A stretch of 64,000 nt of DNA from Prochilodus magdalenae (taxonomy: Eukaryota > Chordata > Actinopteri > Characiformes > Prochilodontidae). The stretch's first letter is position 1. The number at the start of each line of letters is the position of its first letter. The position numbers and the translations under genes are program-made. The notes below the pieces were generated by a model. The model did no database searches, was not told where the DNA came from, and saw nothing but the letters and a program-made list of their open reading frames with translations. Location of the stretch: positions 77,501-141,500 of the forward strand of contig JAMWET010001362.1 of the NCBI GenBank assembly GCA_024036415.1. The letters run 5' to 3'. Positions 1 to 17,653 of this stretch are shown one piece after another.

Positions 1-2118
1 CATACAATGTGAGAGCTTCACCAAAGTGCTTGGTCCGAAAACCAACATGGTTGGGCGTAAACCAGCAGGCTGGAGTTTAGACTATTCAGCACAGCTCTGT
101 GATATTTAGGTACTTGGCTGTGAATACAGAAGGTGTGATATTTTACACTCCTTTGAGGCCTTGAACACTTTACGTGCAAGGACGCATTGAAAACAGAGCG
201 GCTTTGTGCAGCTATAGCGTTTAACGTTTTACATTCGGTATGCTTATTTAAAAAACAAAACTCTAAATATAAGAACTCTGTGCTGGGAGCAGTCAAAATC
301 AGTATGCCTCCTCAAAGACTATATAAAATACACCCAAAGCAAACAACAAATAAAATAAAACTCTCATTTTGCTAAACAGAATGCCCTCAAACATTTGGAA
401 AATTATAATAACACAGCATATCATAGCAAATATTATATAATATTATCAACATTACAGTCTGCAGTCAAAAATAAATGTCTTTTATATGGAACATCATATG
501 ACAGAACATTCAGTTTGCCCCCTATTTATAAAGAACTATACAATATTGGCCACCAGCCGGCCTGTAGGTGCTGTGCTAGTCCCCCATTCTAGCCATTATT
601 TTCCTCAAAGTCTGGATTTTGGATGTTGGGTGGTTCACAACACAGTTGCCAGCTGTAGGCATGTCCACAGACAGATTCGCACCGGTCTCCTTTATCAAAT
701 GAGCTTCAGGAGAAATGACTAGAACTGGGATAGAATTTTCTAGAATTTGGGCTTTGGGCTAAACCTAGCTTTGATCCTAACCCAGTAATCAGTTCTCACT
801 GTACTTTCAAAGTGGACTTTAGCCAAAAGCTAATGTGGCTAAGCAGGTTGTGACAGCTAATGTGAAAAAGCTGCATCTTGTTCGTTCATCGAAGGGGAAC
901 ACTTTAGCATTACTGGCTACTATAGCGCTACTGGGCCCTCATAGCTTTCTTACAGTATTAGCAACATTAGCATTCCTGAACTCCATAATAATTGGTCAGT
1001 TTTAGCAATATTAGCTTTTTTTTAGCCTTTTTACCATTCAGTCACTGGTAGGAACATAATGATTTCATGATTAGTCACTATGATCGTTCATTAATTAGCC
1101 TTAGCGTTAGCATTTTGGCTATGTCTTTAATGTTGAGGAGACCGAATGGTTGGATCATTATAGGAGACTCTAGCTTCTCATCTCCTCTCACCAGTGTAGT
1201 TATTTTTGGTCTTGAGTGATGGAGTGTCCGAAATCCTGACCAGGACCTTATGCTTCCTGTGAGACTGCTGTAGACAACAGTAGCCAGGTCAGAGTGAGAA
1301 TGAGAAAGAGAGTGGTGGACAGAGATAGAGCCGTTTCTCCTGTGACCAGCCTGTCTCCACACCTTTTTCCTGCCATGACTCCTAACATTTGAATATAGAT
1401 ATCCTCTGTGTGTCTGCCGTTCATCTGAATCCAATGGGTATACAGGGTTCCAGTTTCGAGTAAATGGTGCTGGATAAAGAACAATGCTTGAATTCTTTTG
1501 CATATACAAAGCTGATCTGCAGATAAGGCTTTCTGGTGATAGCAACAGCATGCAACAATATGATCTCAAACTCCCTTGAAAGCGAGAGAGATCACATTGC
1601 TGCTCAGAGAGCCCCAAGGCTTCATAGGCACTACTCTACACGCCTCTTACGATCTACACTCCAATTGGGAATGAATCCAAAGCGGCACTACGGGCCAACA
1701 AGCAGCTCTTACCACAGACTATCCTGGCCAAGAGAAAGATAAAAGATCAAGACTAGAGAGGCCTAACCCTTGGGGTTTTCATTTTAGTCCCTTAGGGTCA
1801 AACATGAGCCTCAGCCCTTTTCCCCTTGAGTCAAAGGTCATATACTATACAACACTGGTAACATCAGTGGAGCTCAGGAGGCCCTAGAGAAAGATTGGCC
1901 TCTGTTTGTACCAGGCTCTCCTAGTTAACAATGTAGCTGACTGGCCATTACTACCTACTTCCTGACTAAAGGAAAAGCAGTGAAGCTACAGTTCCTTTAC
2001 CTTCAAGCAGAACACCCCTGATCTAAGGCCTGGCATCTTCTTTGCAAGTGTCATGGCCGGCGCCTTGAGAACAGGAGACTACTCGTGACCGAAGGTGGGA
2101 AGACCATTTCCTCCCTCT
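1..2118. other. No gene recognised; fam167a 3' side
   Basis: This stretch lies downstream of the fam167a stop codon on the minus strand, so part of it may be fam167a 3' UTR. I saw no clear AATAAA on the minus strand; one ATTAAA-like hexamer falls near 1126-1131. The longest open frame (1078-1617, minus) has no recognisable domain and mixed composition. No tRNA or other RNA gene was recognised. Confidence 0.4.
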
Positions 2119-8048
<5,930 letters not shown>

Positions 8049-8078
8049 CGTGAACAGCTGGCCGGACTGTTCGGGGAG

Positions 8079-8156
8079 CTTTTATAAGGAGACAGCGGTG
8101 ACAGGTCGCTCCCTATTGGTTCTTTCCATGTTCGCGCGCGTGCTTGGGGGCGGGGC
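8079..8156 (-). promoter_or_regulatory. fam167a core promoter: GC box, CCAAT box, TATA box
   Basis: Read on the minus strand: a GC box (GGGGGCGGGGC on the plus strand, 8146-8156), a CCAAT box (8119-8115) and TATAAAAG (8086-8079), in the usual order. The coding ATG is 38 nt downstream of the TATA box, so a start site at the usual distance of about 30 nt would leave a 5' UTR of under 10 nt. The stretch is CpG-rich compared with its surroundings. Start-site position is inferred. Confidence 0.6.
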
Positions 8157-8528
8157 TTCGTTTTTAGTGTTCTGCTATGGCAGTGGCTCCCAGCTCTGGC
8201 CTTGGACACCCTGTACTGCACATTTCAATGTTCTACCTGCTTAATCCAGCAGTGCAGCAGTACACGAGACCTTCTAGAGTAGAACTGGTTGTTCGAGAGC
8301 AGGAAAACACACACACTGATCATCAAAAACATAGTTGCACCCAGAAGCCATCAAACGACAGGAATGACACTTGGTGGGTAGGTTTTACATCATGAGACAT
8401 GTGTTTACATGTGTAAGCAAGGACGGGCCCAGCTCTGTACCTGCCTGGCTATATAAGGTCATCTTGTTGAGGGTACTTGCCAGTCTGGCTTGTGCTGTTG
8501 TGTTGGGAGCATCCTTTGTGAGTGAAGT

Positions 8529-9010
8529 ATGCACCAGAGAAGAGTCCGGAAGCACCTAGAGCAGTCGGAAGGGTTCAAGAGAGGTCCCATCATAGGACTC
8601 CTGGAAGCGGGATGGTCTTACCAAATTATCCCACACCATACCGGCCGTGCGGATACTACCATAGCACACTTTTGGTGGCAGTTGATGGAAGAAGGCACGC
8701 ACCAGCGACTTGAAGGATCTAGGAATTTGACACAGAGAGAGAGAACTGATGGATTGTCCAACATGCACGGAATGACCCAACCCCCACGTCTGCAGATATA
8801 CAGAAAGCGGCGATGCCCTTTATGAGTCATGCTGTACCATTGGCAGACGGCAGCCCCACGCAGGACTACCTGCATGCAAATCCTTGCAATGACTGCCAAT
8901 GGAGTGACTCAGAATGGCAGCGGGTGATCTTTAGTGACGAGGCACGATTTTGCCTTGGCAGTGACGACCAACCATTCCAACAATTCCAGTCCTGGGTATA
9001 CAACGCATTT
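8529..9010 (+). mobile_element. Tc1-like transposase pseudogene
   Basis: Translation gives a Tc1-type N-terminus (FKRGPIIGLLEAGWSYQII, then GRADTTIAHFW), an intermediate DNA-binding part, and, after a frameshift near 8810, WSDSEWQRVIFSDEARFCLG, which holds the first catalytic Asp block of the DD34E transposases. The second and third catalytic blocks are absent and stops interrupt the rest. The end is approximate. It lies between fam167a and mtmr9, upstream of both promoters. Confidence 0.75.
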
Positions 9011-9544
9011 TTGAGACTCCCTCGTCTAGAATGCATGCCTCGCTGCCAGGCTCCCTTGTGCCAGCCCTGTCATCAGACCTCCCCATGCTGACTCCAGCCT
9101 TGCTGTGCTGGCCTGACTGCTGGGCCTACTCATGCCAGCCTTCCTTGCTGTCCTCTCACAGTCCTCAGCTGGACTCGGTTCTCTCTACTGTGCCTCCTCT
9201 GATGAGTTTCCTTGCAGTCCACTGGGGGGTGATCACACTTCTGACAGCACTGTGATGATGTGGCAAAGACGATGACATGGGTAACAATGCACCTTTAAAT
9301 GTCTGGTACTTCTAGAACATGGCAGCAGGGAGACCTGCCTCTCAATGCTACTGAACAGCTAAGGTAGAACAACAACTGCCATGCAACTAATGGGACCCAT
9401 CACTACCCCTGCATCCCTTACTCTCACCTGACCGGCCGCATGAGGGTCATATCAGAATAGGAGGAACACAAGCATAGCCTATATAATAAGCATGCACTAA
9501 TAAGCTATAACCTTAAACCACCTCCTTGTAATTTCATACACACC

Positions 9545-9860
9545 ATATAGGAGCACTCTGTAGTTCTACAGTTCCAGACTGTAGTCCATCTGTTTCTCTG
9601 TCTACTGTATTACCCTGTTCTTCAATGGTCAGGACCCCCATAGTACCACCACAGAGCAGGTATTATGTGGGTGGTGGATCATTCTTAGCATTACTGCCGT
9701 GACACTGACCTGGTGCTGGTGTGAGTGGATCAGACAGCAGGGCTACTGGAGTGTGTAAACACTGTGTCCACTCACTGTCCACTCTATTAGACACTCCTAC
9801 CATACTGGTCAGTAGTAAGACACAAAAGCTCATCTGTTGCTGCACAGTTTGTGTTGGTCA
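9545..9860. mobile_element. Copy of a recurrent hAT-like MITE
   Basis: Contains the family blocks TATAGGAGCACTCTGTAG, CTTCAATGGTCAGGACCCCC, CACCACAGAGCAGG and GTGGTGGATCATTCT that recur at 31425, 46640, 55060, 57514 and 60015 in this window. No coding capacity. The superfamily is uncertain; the foldback structure is clearest in the 46612-47290 copy. Confidence 0.7.
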
Positions 9861-10129
9861 TCCCTGGTCAGTGTGTCCTGCATCAAGCTGCAGATTCGCT
9901 GCGATTGCAGGTTTTGGTAAGTGGGGGTTCCTGCTTAGTCTCGTCTTCAGGAGGCGAAATGCTTGCTCGGGTAAGGTCTGGGGTTGGTTGGTAAGGTCTG
10001 GTAATTGTCACGGCCTGCCTTGTGTACCCTGGTTTGGTTTGCTGGTTGCACACGCCCTGTACACACAAATATGCTAGGGGTGGTGGCGGCACTCTGGCAT
10101 CAAAGCAGCAGAACGATTTAAAGAAAGGC

Positions 10130-10720
10130 TAGGTGATCAATTGGGCAGTTACCCACATCTGTATGATGTGTCCTCACCACTGGACAGTCACAAGTATCTC
10201 TCTCCCAGTCTTTCTAAGTGAACCCTACCTGGGCTGGTGTATGCAAATCAGATATGCATGCCTATATGTATGCTTATGGTGTAAGCTTAATCAGATACAT
10301 TGTTTAACTTCGGCTGCATCAGCATTTATTGATACTCCAAGTTTGCGGAATCACTTATTGAAGCCTCCTTTGCTAGATGGGGATTCTCTATCTGGAAGAC
10401 TTATGGTGTATTGGAGTTTGGCCTGTTTCAGCCAGCTCAGAGAAAAATGTGGTCTTTTTCCTATTTACGTTTTTTCCCTTATCTGCAGATTAGACATTAT
10501 GTCAGAGGACACATTCTTGGCTGTGCACTCAAATCTGATGACCATCCAGTTTTTAATGTTTTGTCTACAGCCATGTTTTAGAGATTTGGTGTTCTGCTTT
10601 GTTTCAGCTTTCGCTTCTTTTTCACCCCACCAAGCTAACCATCTAGAGAGGCCTGGGAGCAGGAGCTTAACAGAGGACGTTTGGGAAGAGAGCCTGTTCA
10701 GGATACCATGCTGCGCCATT
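10130..10720 (+). mobile_element. L1/Tx1-like LINE fragment (decayed)
   Basis: In two alternating frames the translation gives a FSQLREKCGL block followed by FFPYLQIRHYV. This resembles the 'sF.qL..kf.lp...ffrYlQiR' region near the C-terminal end of ORF2 in L1-clade LINEs. One frame stays open for 200 codons (10133-10735), but the matching residues switch frame, so I read it as a decayed LINE and not a gene. Confidence 0.45.
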
Positions 10721-10738
10721 AGTTGGCAGAGTTGAATT

Positions 10739-11390
10739 ATGTATGATGGTCATTGGTGTGGTTGGGTTATGGATGGGGGTCATTGTGTTATGGATAGGGC
10801 TCCTTTGCATGTTTGGGTAGTGAATGGTGGTCATTGGGGTGGTAGGGTTATGGATGGGGCTCATTTGTGTGTTTGGGTAGTTACTGGGAGCCATTGGAGT
10901 GGTTGGGTTATGGATAGGGATCAGTGGGTTTGTTAAGTTATGGATGGGGGTCATTGGTGTTGCTGGGTTATGGATGTGGGTCAGTGGGGCTGTATGGATG
11001 GGGGTCATTGGTTTTGTTGGGTTATGGATGCGATGATAAGTGTGGTTGGGTTATGGATGGGGTCATTGGTGTGGTTGGGTTATGAATAGGGATCAATGCG
11101 GTTAAGTTATGGATGGGGGTTATTGGTGTTTCTGGGTTATGGATGTGGGTCAATGGGGTTGTTCTGTTATGGATGGGAGTTATTGTTGTTGGGTTATGGA
11201 TGGGGTGATTGGTGTTGTTGGGTTATGGATGTGGGTCAATGGGGTTGTTCTGTTATGGATGGGAGTTATTGTTGTTGGGTTATGGATGGGGTGATTGGTG
11301 TTGTTGGGTTATGGATGTGGGTCATTGGCGTGGTTGGGGTATGAATAGGGATCAGTGAGGCTGTATGAATGGAGTCATTGGTGTTGTTGG
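10739..11390. repeat. Minisatellite, GTTATGGATG-based
   Basis: Imperfect tandem repeats of about 30-37 bp built on GGGTTATGGATGGGGGTCAT and variants with TGTGGGTCAATGGGG. A longer higher-order duplication is visible: 11120-11200 and 11228-11300 are nearly identical. Apparent open frames in it are periodic artefacts. Confidence 0.85.
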
Positions 11391-12409
11391 ATTTGTATTT
11401 TGTGTTTGTACTTTAAGTTTTACAGGATGTTTAGATCACGTCTTATTCTGTGAGTTAATAAAGCCATCGCAGGGCAGAAGTCACTGCCTAACGCATGTAG
11501 AGTTTCCCTGTTATCTGATTATCCAAGTACATGTGAACACAGTGAACTGATTACTGGCAAAATCTGATGTCATCAACTGCTGTCGTTTTCCTTGATGGAT
11601 CTGTTTGATGTCTGGTTGTCTGTAAAATCAGTGGTCTCTTTCTTTATCAGAACATTCCGAACTACCGTACCGGCTGTGTGCTTGTGTAAGGGCTCTGGTT
11701 GATTATCTTTCTTTTCTCAACACCAGTCGTCATGTTGGCTTAATCTTTTTAACTTCACAAAAGAAAAAGAGGAGACCATCAGAATTATTAATCGTTTAAA
11801 GCCTCAGTCCAACAGGACACACTCTGACAGTCACATGTTCCAGTAGTTTTGTCCTCAGGTGATTTCAAACTAAAGATGCCATGTTGGGTTAACGGTTACA
11901 TCAAGTGTTGACTAACTAACATGAAATAACGTAGTAGTTAACATGAAGCAATACATGAGTTAACACTGTTACAATGTTTAACCAATATTAATGTTAAAAT
12001 TTATTAACCTTATTAATTTATGCCAACCTTTGCATTACCTAATGTTAGTTTGTCAACACTTTGTGTACCGTGATGGACAATGTTCTACATTGCTGCTTAA
12101 CACATATAGGACCTGTTATTGTTATTTTTTCATCTCAAACTCAGTGTACGTACAGTAGATTTATATATGGGACAAGACGTAAGGAGCATTATGAGACCTA
12201 GAATATGTCTAGAGATACAATATGTGGTTTGTTTTTCAATGCCTCCCTCTGCTGGCTACATTGTGGCATTGCAACACACCAGACAAGGTTTAGAGTGAGA
12301 GACCCACTTACAGTTGAAAACTCTTTGTTAAGGTTTTTCTTAAGGTGGAAAGTGTTAGATTTAGATTTTAAAGAGAAATTTAGTCTCCGCATTTTACCCA
12401 TCCGTGAAG
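11391..12409. other. No gene recognised
   Basis: Unique, moderately AT-rich sequence between a minisatellite and a dispersed repeat. I saw no coding signal, RNA gene or convincing mobile element. The stretch 11880-12060 is rich in TTAAC/GTTAA motifs of no clear meaning. Confidence 0.4.
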
Positions 12410-12625
12410 TGAAACACCCACAAACACACTCACTAGTGAACACACACACTAGGGGGCAGTGAGCACACTTACCTGGAGCGGTGGGCAGCCCTATCCATGG
12501 CGCCCGGGGAGCAGTTGGGGGTTAGGTGCCTTGCTCAAGGGCACCTCAGTCGTTACTGTCAGTTCAGGGAATTGAACCGGCAACCCTCCGGTCACAAGGC
12601 TGGTTCCCTAACCTCCAGCCCACGA
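12410..12625. repeat. Dispersed SINE-like fish repeat
   Basis: The blocks CTAGGGGGCAGTGAGCACAC, GCCTTGCTCAAGGGCACCTC and GAACCGGCAACCCTCCGGTC are typical of a very common teleost interspersed repeat. It encodes nothing. The family name is not certain from sequence alone. Confidence 0.6.
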
Positions 12626-12869
12626 CTAAAGGTATTATGAAGCTTTGCTGAACTAATATAACTGAAGCAACAGCATTAATTCTCCTCACTGATTTACTGT
12701 CGAGTCTAGAGTTTGCAGCATTATGTAAACACACTGTAGAAAAAACATTCAGTTCCTCACCAGTTCATAAAGTCCATATATGGAACCAATCAGGCCGTAA
12801 AACCCTAATAGAACATTAGAGTGAACAAGCTGCTGTGATGCTAGCCAGTTCCTGTCATGAAAATCAGCC

Positions 12870-13810
12870 AAAGGGACTTGATGGTTCTGTGAAATTTTCT
12901 TGTTCCACCTTAAATGGCGTTGCAAATGGATTCTGGCACCTCAATATAGGATACAGTTTAAAGTGCTTGTAGTTGTTTTGAAAGCACTAAATGTTTTGGC
13001 CCCAACTTATATTGCAGATTTACTCACGTCACCAATCACACAGCGCTTTTTAAGATCTTCATCACAGAATTTGTTGGCCGTCCCTAGGGCACGTCAGAAA
13101 CTCAAAGGTGAACGGGCATTCTCGGTGTACGCCCCAAGAGTTTGGAATAGTCTACCAGCCAGTATTCGCCATTCGTCCTCTATCTCAGCTTTTAAATCAG
13201 GTCTGAAAACTCACCTATACAGACTTGCTTTTAAATAGTGTGAAACCATGGTAACATGGGGTGTTTTTATGGGGGGTTGTTTAATCTATCCCTTACCTTT
13301 TATTTTAATACATGTACAGGGGTTGGACCACATTAACTGCACATTGCACCAGTAAGAGCAGAGTGTGAAGGTTCAGTTAGCAGGTAAGAGCACAGTTCTG
13401 CTCAAAATACTGCAATGCACACAACATTATGGGTGACATACCAGAGTTCAAAAGTGGACAGATTGTTGGTGCACGTCTTGCTGGCGCATCTGTGACCAAG
13501 ACAGCAAGTCTTTGTGATGTGTGTATCCTGCAAGAAGAATGGCTTATCCCTCTGACCACTGTGCAGGACGCAGTATATGTCATTCCCAAGATGAACTGAT
13601 GCTGTATTGGTCGCAAAAGGAGGCCCTACACCATACTAATAAATGACTGTGGTCTAAAATCAGGTGTTTCAGTTTCATTGTCCAACCCCTGTATATATCT
13701 GATTTCTTTGATCTGTGTTTTAGTTGTATGTATTTATGTGTGATCATTAGCTATGTTTATGTACAGCTCTTTGGTCAAGAAGGTTGTTAAAAGGTGCTGT
13801 ATATAACTGT
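12870..13810 (+). mobile_element. L2-type LINE 3' end (5'-truncated)
   Basis: A plus-strand frame (to 13238) encodes a C-terminal reverse-transcriptase tail typical of L2/CR1-type fish LINEs: RIQFKVLVVVLKALN, APTYIADLL, LRSSSQNLLAVPR, GERAFSVYAPRVWNSLP and FKSGLKTHLYRLAF. The 3' UTR resumes after a nested Tc1 insert and ends with TGTACAGCTCTTTGGTCAAG ... AAAGGTGCTGTATATAA, the usual L2 tail. The element is 5' truncated and has no complete reverse transcriptase. Confidence 0.8.
13315..13693 (+). mobile_element. Nested non-autonomous Tc1 element
   Basis: The inverted ends are TACAGGGGTTGGACCA (left) and TGTCCAACCCCTGTA (right), bordered by TA, the Tc1/mariner target. Inside, the plus strand reads GDIPEFKSGQIVGARLAGA and SVTKTASLCDV, the N-terminal helix-turn-helix of a Tc1 transposase, and then jumps to the 3' end, so most of the gene is deleted. 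It splits the 3' UTR of the L2-type LINE around it and so is younger than that LINE. Confidence 0.85.
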
Positions 13811-14214
13811 AACACTGCTTAAGGTAGAACAGAAAAGCTTGACAGGCAGACTGAGGTTCCAGCATTGAACTGCTGCACCATTTGAGGTGGAGCGGGAAAA
13901 CCTGAACATGCAGCCTGTGAAAAGGAACCCTGGCAATAGGAACACCATTTGGAAAACTCTAGAATGTCTCCTTGCTGGTTCTTCATCCTTTCCTGATTTT
14001 TCTTTTTTTCTTTTGTTCTTCAGAATGGATAATGTCAAATCTCCTTGATAATACATATAGCTTAGCACATAGCCCCTCCCCCTCCCAGTGTCCTGTGGAC
14101 TAGCCTGCCACCTGTTGCTAACTAGCCGTTGTGTGGTTCGACCTGGGCTACATTTTTTTTGTCATCTATTTACCGAATTAAGACTGCGTGCCAACACCAC
14201 AGTTTTTTTCCTTG

Positions 14215-14440
14215 AGCACCTCTGGTGGGTCGCAGGCCCCCAGACAGGCCGCCAGTCCATGGCATTAGCATCTCCAGTTCACCTGACGGCATGTCATTGA
14301 GCTGTATGAGGAAACCCACGCAGACACAGGGAGAACATGGAAATTCCACACAGAAAGGACCCCGGAAGCCTCAGGTGGGAATCGAACCCAGGCTCTTCTT
14401 CCTGTGAGGACACAGCACTACTCACTGCACTACTGTAATA
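14215..14440. repeat. Dispersed fish repeat
   Basis: Contains ACCCACGCAGACACAGGGAG, AACATGGAAATTCCACACAG and GGAATCGAACCCAGGCTCTT, a block found widely in fish genomes. It looks superficially like a tRNA T-loop region (GGAATCGAACCC), but no cloverleaf can be drawn around it. Confidence 0.55.
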
Positions 14441-14826
14441 GGGATATATGAGGTAGAAATACCGTAGGGCATTAACAGGGAGCCGAAGTTAGTCTGTTTC
14501 TAGCGAGTGTCTGAAAAGCAGTGTGATGATGTAAAGCACTTTACACACCACAGAACCAGTAGAGATTGTATTTACTTACCTGTAAACTGCTCAACTGTAT
14601 GGATAATGGCCAAAAGGGAACTGAAGGGTTCACCTTAGCTTTACCTACCTGGGTGAATCCAACCTCTGCAGAAGAGGGGGGGAGAACAGAGCAGGTGAGA
14701 CAGAGTAAACTGGGGTGGTGAACTGCAGTGTCACCTCAGGCCACTAATGGTTTAGCCCAGGGGAGGGGCAACTAGCTTATATGTGCCGTTATTGGGGGTA
14801 CTGCCAGAGTTCTTCTCAGGACAGAC

Positions 14827-14882
14827 AGAGGTCGGACAGAGGTCGGACAGAGGTCGGACAGAGGTCGGACAGAGATCGGACA
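14827..14882. repeat. 11-bp tandem repeat, five units
   Basis: Five head-to-tail copies of GAGGTCGGACA, the last with one change (GAGATCGGACA). Non-coding. Confidence 0.9.
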
Positions 14883-15044
14883 ATATGTAAATTGTCTTCG
14901 TTGGTGTGTAAATAAAGGTGAAGGGGAAAAGAACTCTTGTGCAGACCGCACTTTTTTCAGGCCTCACGACTACTTGCCCAACACAACCCATAAAGGGCGC
15001 CCCCTACTACGACATATTGTCCGGTGGAGGGACGCGCTTTATCA

Positions 15045-15290
15045 CAAGCAGTCTTGGCTGTAGTGTCTCAGTGATAGAGACACACAACTGGGGGACAGCT
15101 CAGGCACATCATGCGTGAAAAACTGCACATCAGCACCAAAACTGTGCGCCAGGAGCTTCATAACATGAGTGTCCATAGCGGACCAGCTGAACGCATTGCC
15201 AAACACGGTGCCAAACGCTGGGCCACTGGACTCTGGGGCCAGGTTCAATCCAAATGTGTTCTCGCTTCATTCTGTAATCGAGGATGTATC
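15045..15290 (+). mobile_element. Tc1-like relic
   Basis: The stretch includes STKTVRQELHNM (second DNA-binding helix region) and GCCACTGGACTCTGG, the conserved codons just before the first catalytic block in several fish Tc1 families. The catalytic blocks are lost. Confidence 0.55.
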
Positions 15291-15299
15291 AGTCAGAAC

Positions 15300-16355
15300 C
15301 TGACTTGTGTGTACTTAAATGGTGCAAATATCCCAGAATGCATTTTCCACATCTCAGCACCGTAACGGCTGGAGAGATATCTTTCAACCGCAGGCTCTAA
15401 TTAGTGACTGTTTCCGGGAAACATTTTGCTGTTTAGACGACAAATATGTGGTTGATGTGTGGTCCCATTAGCGGTTATGTTTCCCCACAGAGAACAGCTC
15501 TATCTCAGGAAGTTCTTTTGAAACGCAGTGCTGCATGTGATGTGTCTGAGGTGGTTAACACTCAAGATCTGACTCATTTTGTGTTTAATGATTAATCTTT
15601 GGTTTTGTTAAATGAATTAGTTTCCAGGCAAATCGGTTTGGCTGACAGCAGAGTTAAAGTTCATAACTATATTTTTATTTATTTAACTTTGATGTTGATC
15701 TAGGCAACAGTCTTCCTACTTTTGAATGTCCTTATTTTCCTATTGTAGAAACTTACACTTGCTACACTTGTATTAAAGACTATTATAGTGGATTACAGTT
15801 AACATTTAAGATATATAATCCAGAGGCAACTGAGGAAACCCAGGGTCAGGGTCACTGAGTGGTGGCCAGGATCTGAGGATGTCTCCATCCATACGAATTA
15901 GTGTCTTATTGAAGTGGCAGTGTTTTACTTTTGGTTTTGCCCAGGGACCTTTTTTACTAGTTCTGTCCTGTCACTTGCCATGACGAATACATGGTGACCT
16001 GCCTGTTTCTCTGCTTTGGATTATTCACTGAAATGTCCCTTTATAGAAACTAGTTTGCTTTAGTCTGCCAGGCCATATATAAATCCTAACACAGACAACA
16101 CCACAGATGTAGTGGGCACTGAAGAAGTTTGGGACTGTAAATACATTAACACACACATTACACCTTCACACTGTAGAAATTGAAACCCTATTATTAGGAG
16201 CTTAGGGACCCACTTACAGGCCAAGGGGACGGGGCTGGTAGTGTGAGTGCTGCCACCTGCCAGTGGTACCATGTAATGGATCCTGAACTCTGGCGGTAAT
16301 CAGGATCCTAATGTTCCAATTAAGTTCCTAATGAGTAGCTGTGTTTAAACCTTTG
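15300..16355. other. No gene recognised
   Basis: Unique intergenic sequence. No domain-bearing frame or RNA gene was seen. Confidence 0.4.
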
Positions 16356-16360
16356 ACTAT

Positions 16361-16419
16361 CTATCTATCTATCTATCCATCCATCCAGCCATCCATCCAT
16401 CCATCCATCCATCCATCCA
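16361..16419. repeat. (CTAT)n/(CATC)n compound microsatellite
   Basis: Four or five CTAT units pass into about eleven CATC units with one interruption (CAGC). A typical compound tetranucleotide microsatellite. Confidence 0.9.
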
Positions 16420-17259
16420 GTGTCTAATTTACAGTAAACAAGACTACATCTGGGCAGTAAGCCTTGCTCGGATGCTGTTCTCTTTCATTGATCCCGTCGT
16501 CATGCTGGCTGTCATCTGGGTCTGAGGCTTGTTTGGCGTTGGCAGCATGGGCACCTTTAAAAGAGGTAGAGAGGACAGAGAGAGTGAACAGGGGATAAGC
16601 AACAAGAACTAAAAGGAAGGACTGGCGAGCAAAAAGCTTGAGAACTGAGACGCCATGCCTGAAACCACAGAGAGATGGCCAGCCTTTAGTTTTGGTTTTG
16701 TGTTTTCTGCATAACTGATAACTGATCATGCTTGGTGTAACTAACTCTTCCCTCAAGCGTCCTTCCCTCCCCCTGGCTAATATAGGGTGTGCTACAGTGA
16801 CACTGAATACTGGAGCAAGGGCCTCAGGTCTGGTGCATGTGTTACCTCATAGTGAGAGCCAGCTAAGGCTTTCTGCAACCCTCACTTCAACCTCAAACAT
16901 CCTTCCTTCCCCCGGACTGGCACCGAGCGTGAAGTAACGTCTTAAACTGTGTTTTAAGCATGTTCAGTTGATCTACGGTTTTGGGAAACACTTGTGTCAC
17001 TATGTAAGATACCAATGTAACTACCTCAATAGTTAGAACTGTGCTTTTGGGAAGCACTTGCATTGTAACTGCATGGTTCCAACCATGTAAGTTACGAGTG
17101 TTATTAGTTAAGGTTTTGTATGGGGAATTTATTCAGAATCAGCTGTGTGGACCTGTATTACCTCCACAGTCCACCAGGGAGCAGCAGCGCTCTTTAGCAA
17201 ACAGCAGCTTAGATAATTTATTGACCTATAATGATGCTGACCCCTAAAATCCCAGAGAG

Positions 17260-17653
17260 GGGTCAGTGATGGAGGGCCGTCAGTCTGTACGAGTCAGTGA
17301 TGGAGGGCTGTCAGTCCATAGGGATCTGTGGTGGACGACTGTCGGTCATAGAAGTCAGTGATAAAGGGCCGTCAGTCCATAGGGCTCTGTGGTGGACGGC
17401 TGTCAGTCCATTGGGCTCTGTGGTGGACGACTGTCAGTCGTAGAAGTCAGTGATGGAGGGCTGTCAGTCCATTGGGTTCTGAGGTGGACGACTGTCAGTC
17501 GTAGAAGTCAGTGATAGAGGGCTGTCAGTCCATTGGGCTCTGTGGTGGACAACCGTCAGTCATAGAAATCAGTGATAGAGGGCCGTCAGTCTGTACGAGT
17601 CAGTGATGGAGGGCTGTCAGTTCATTGGGCTCTGTGGTGGACGACTGTCAGTC
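17260..17653. repeat. Minisatellite of alternating 30/31-bp units
   Basis: About thirteen units starting GG[CT][CT]GTCAGTC or GACTGTCAGTC. Two types, one ending AGAAGTCAGTGATGGAG and one ending GGGCTCTGTGGTGGAC, mostly alternate, giving a 61-bp higher-order period. Non-coding. Confidence 0.9.

Noticed and set aside
1078..1617. A 179-codon minus frame downstream of fam167a
   Set aside because: No domain, no splice or promoter support; probably chance in the 3' flank.
10133..10735. A 200-codon plus frame
   Set aside because: The LINE-like residues alternate between two frames, so it reads as a decayed retroelement and not a gene.
11096..11344. Trp/Gly/Met-rich open frames
   Set aside because: They are periodic translations of a minisatellite.
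14380..14395. GGAATCGAACCC, resembling a tRNA T-arm
   Set aside because: No matching acceptor or anticodon arms; it is part of a dispersed repeat.
16424..16756. A minus frame with a hydrophobic run (SFLLVLVAYPLFTLSVL), like a secreted peptide
   Set aside because: The hydrophobic run is internal, not N-terminal, no cleavage or mature peptide motif is clear, and the frame ends in microsatellite flank.
17260..17653. Regularly spaced repeats that might suggest a CRISPR array
   Set aside because: Units are contiguous without unique spacers, and the host is a fish; it is a minisatellite.
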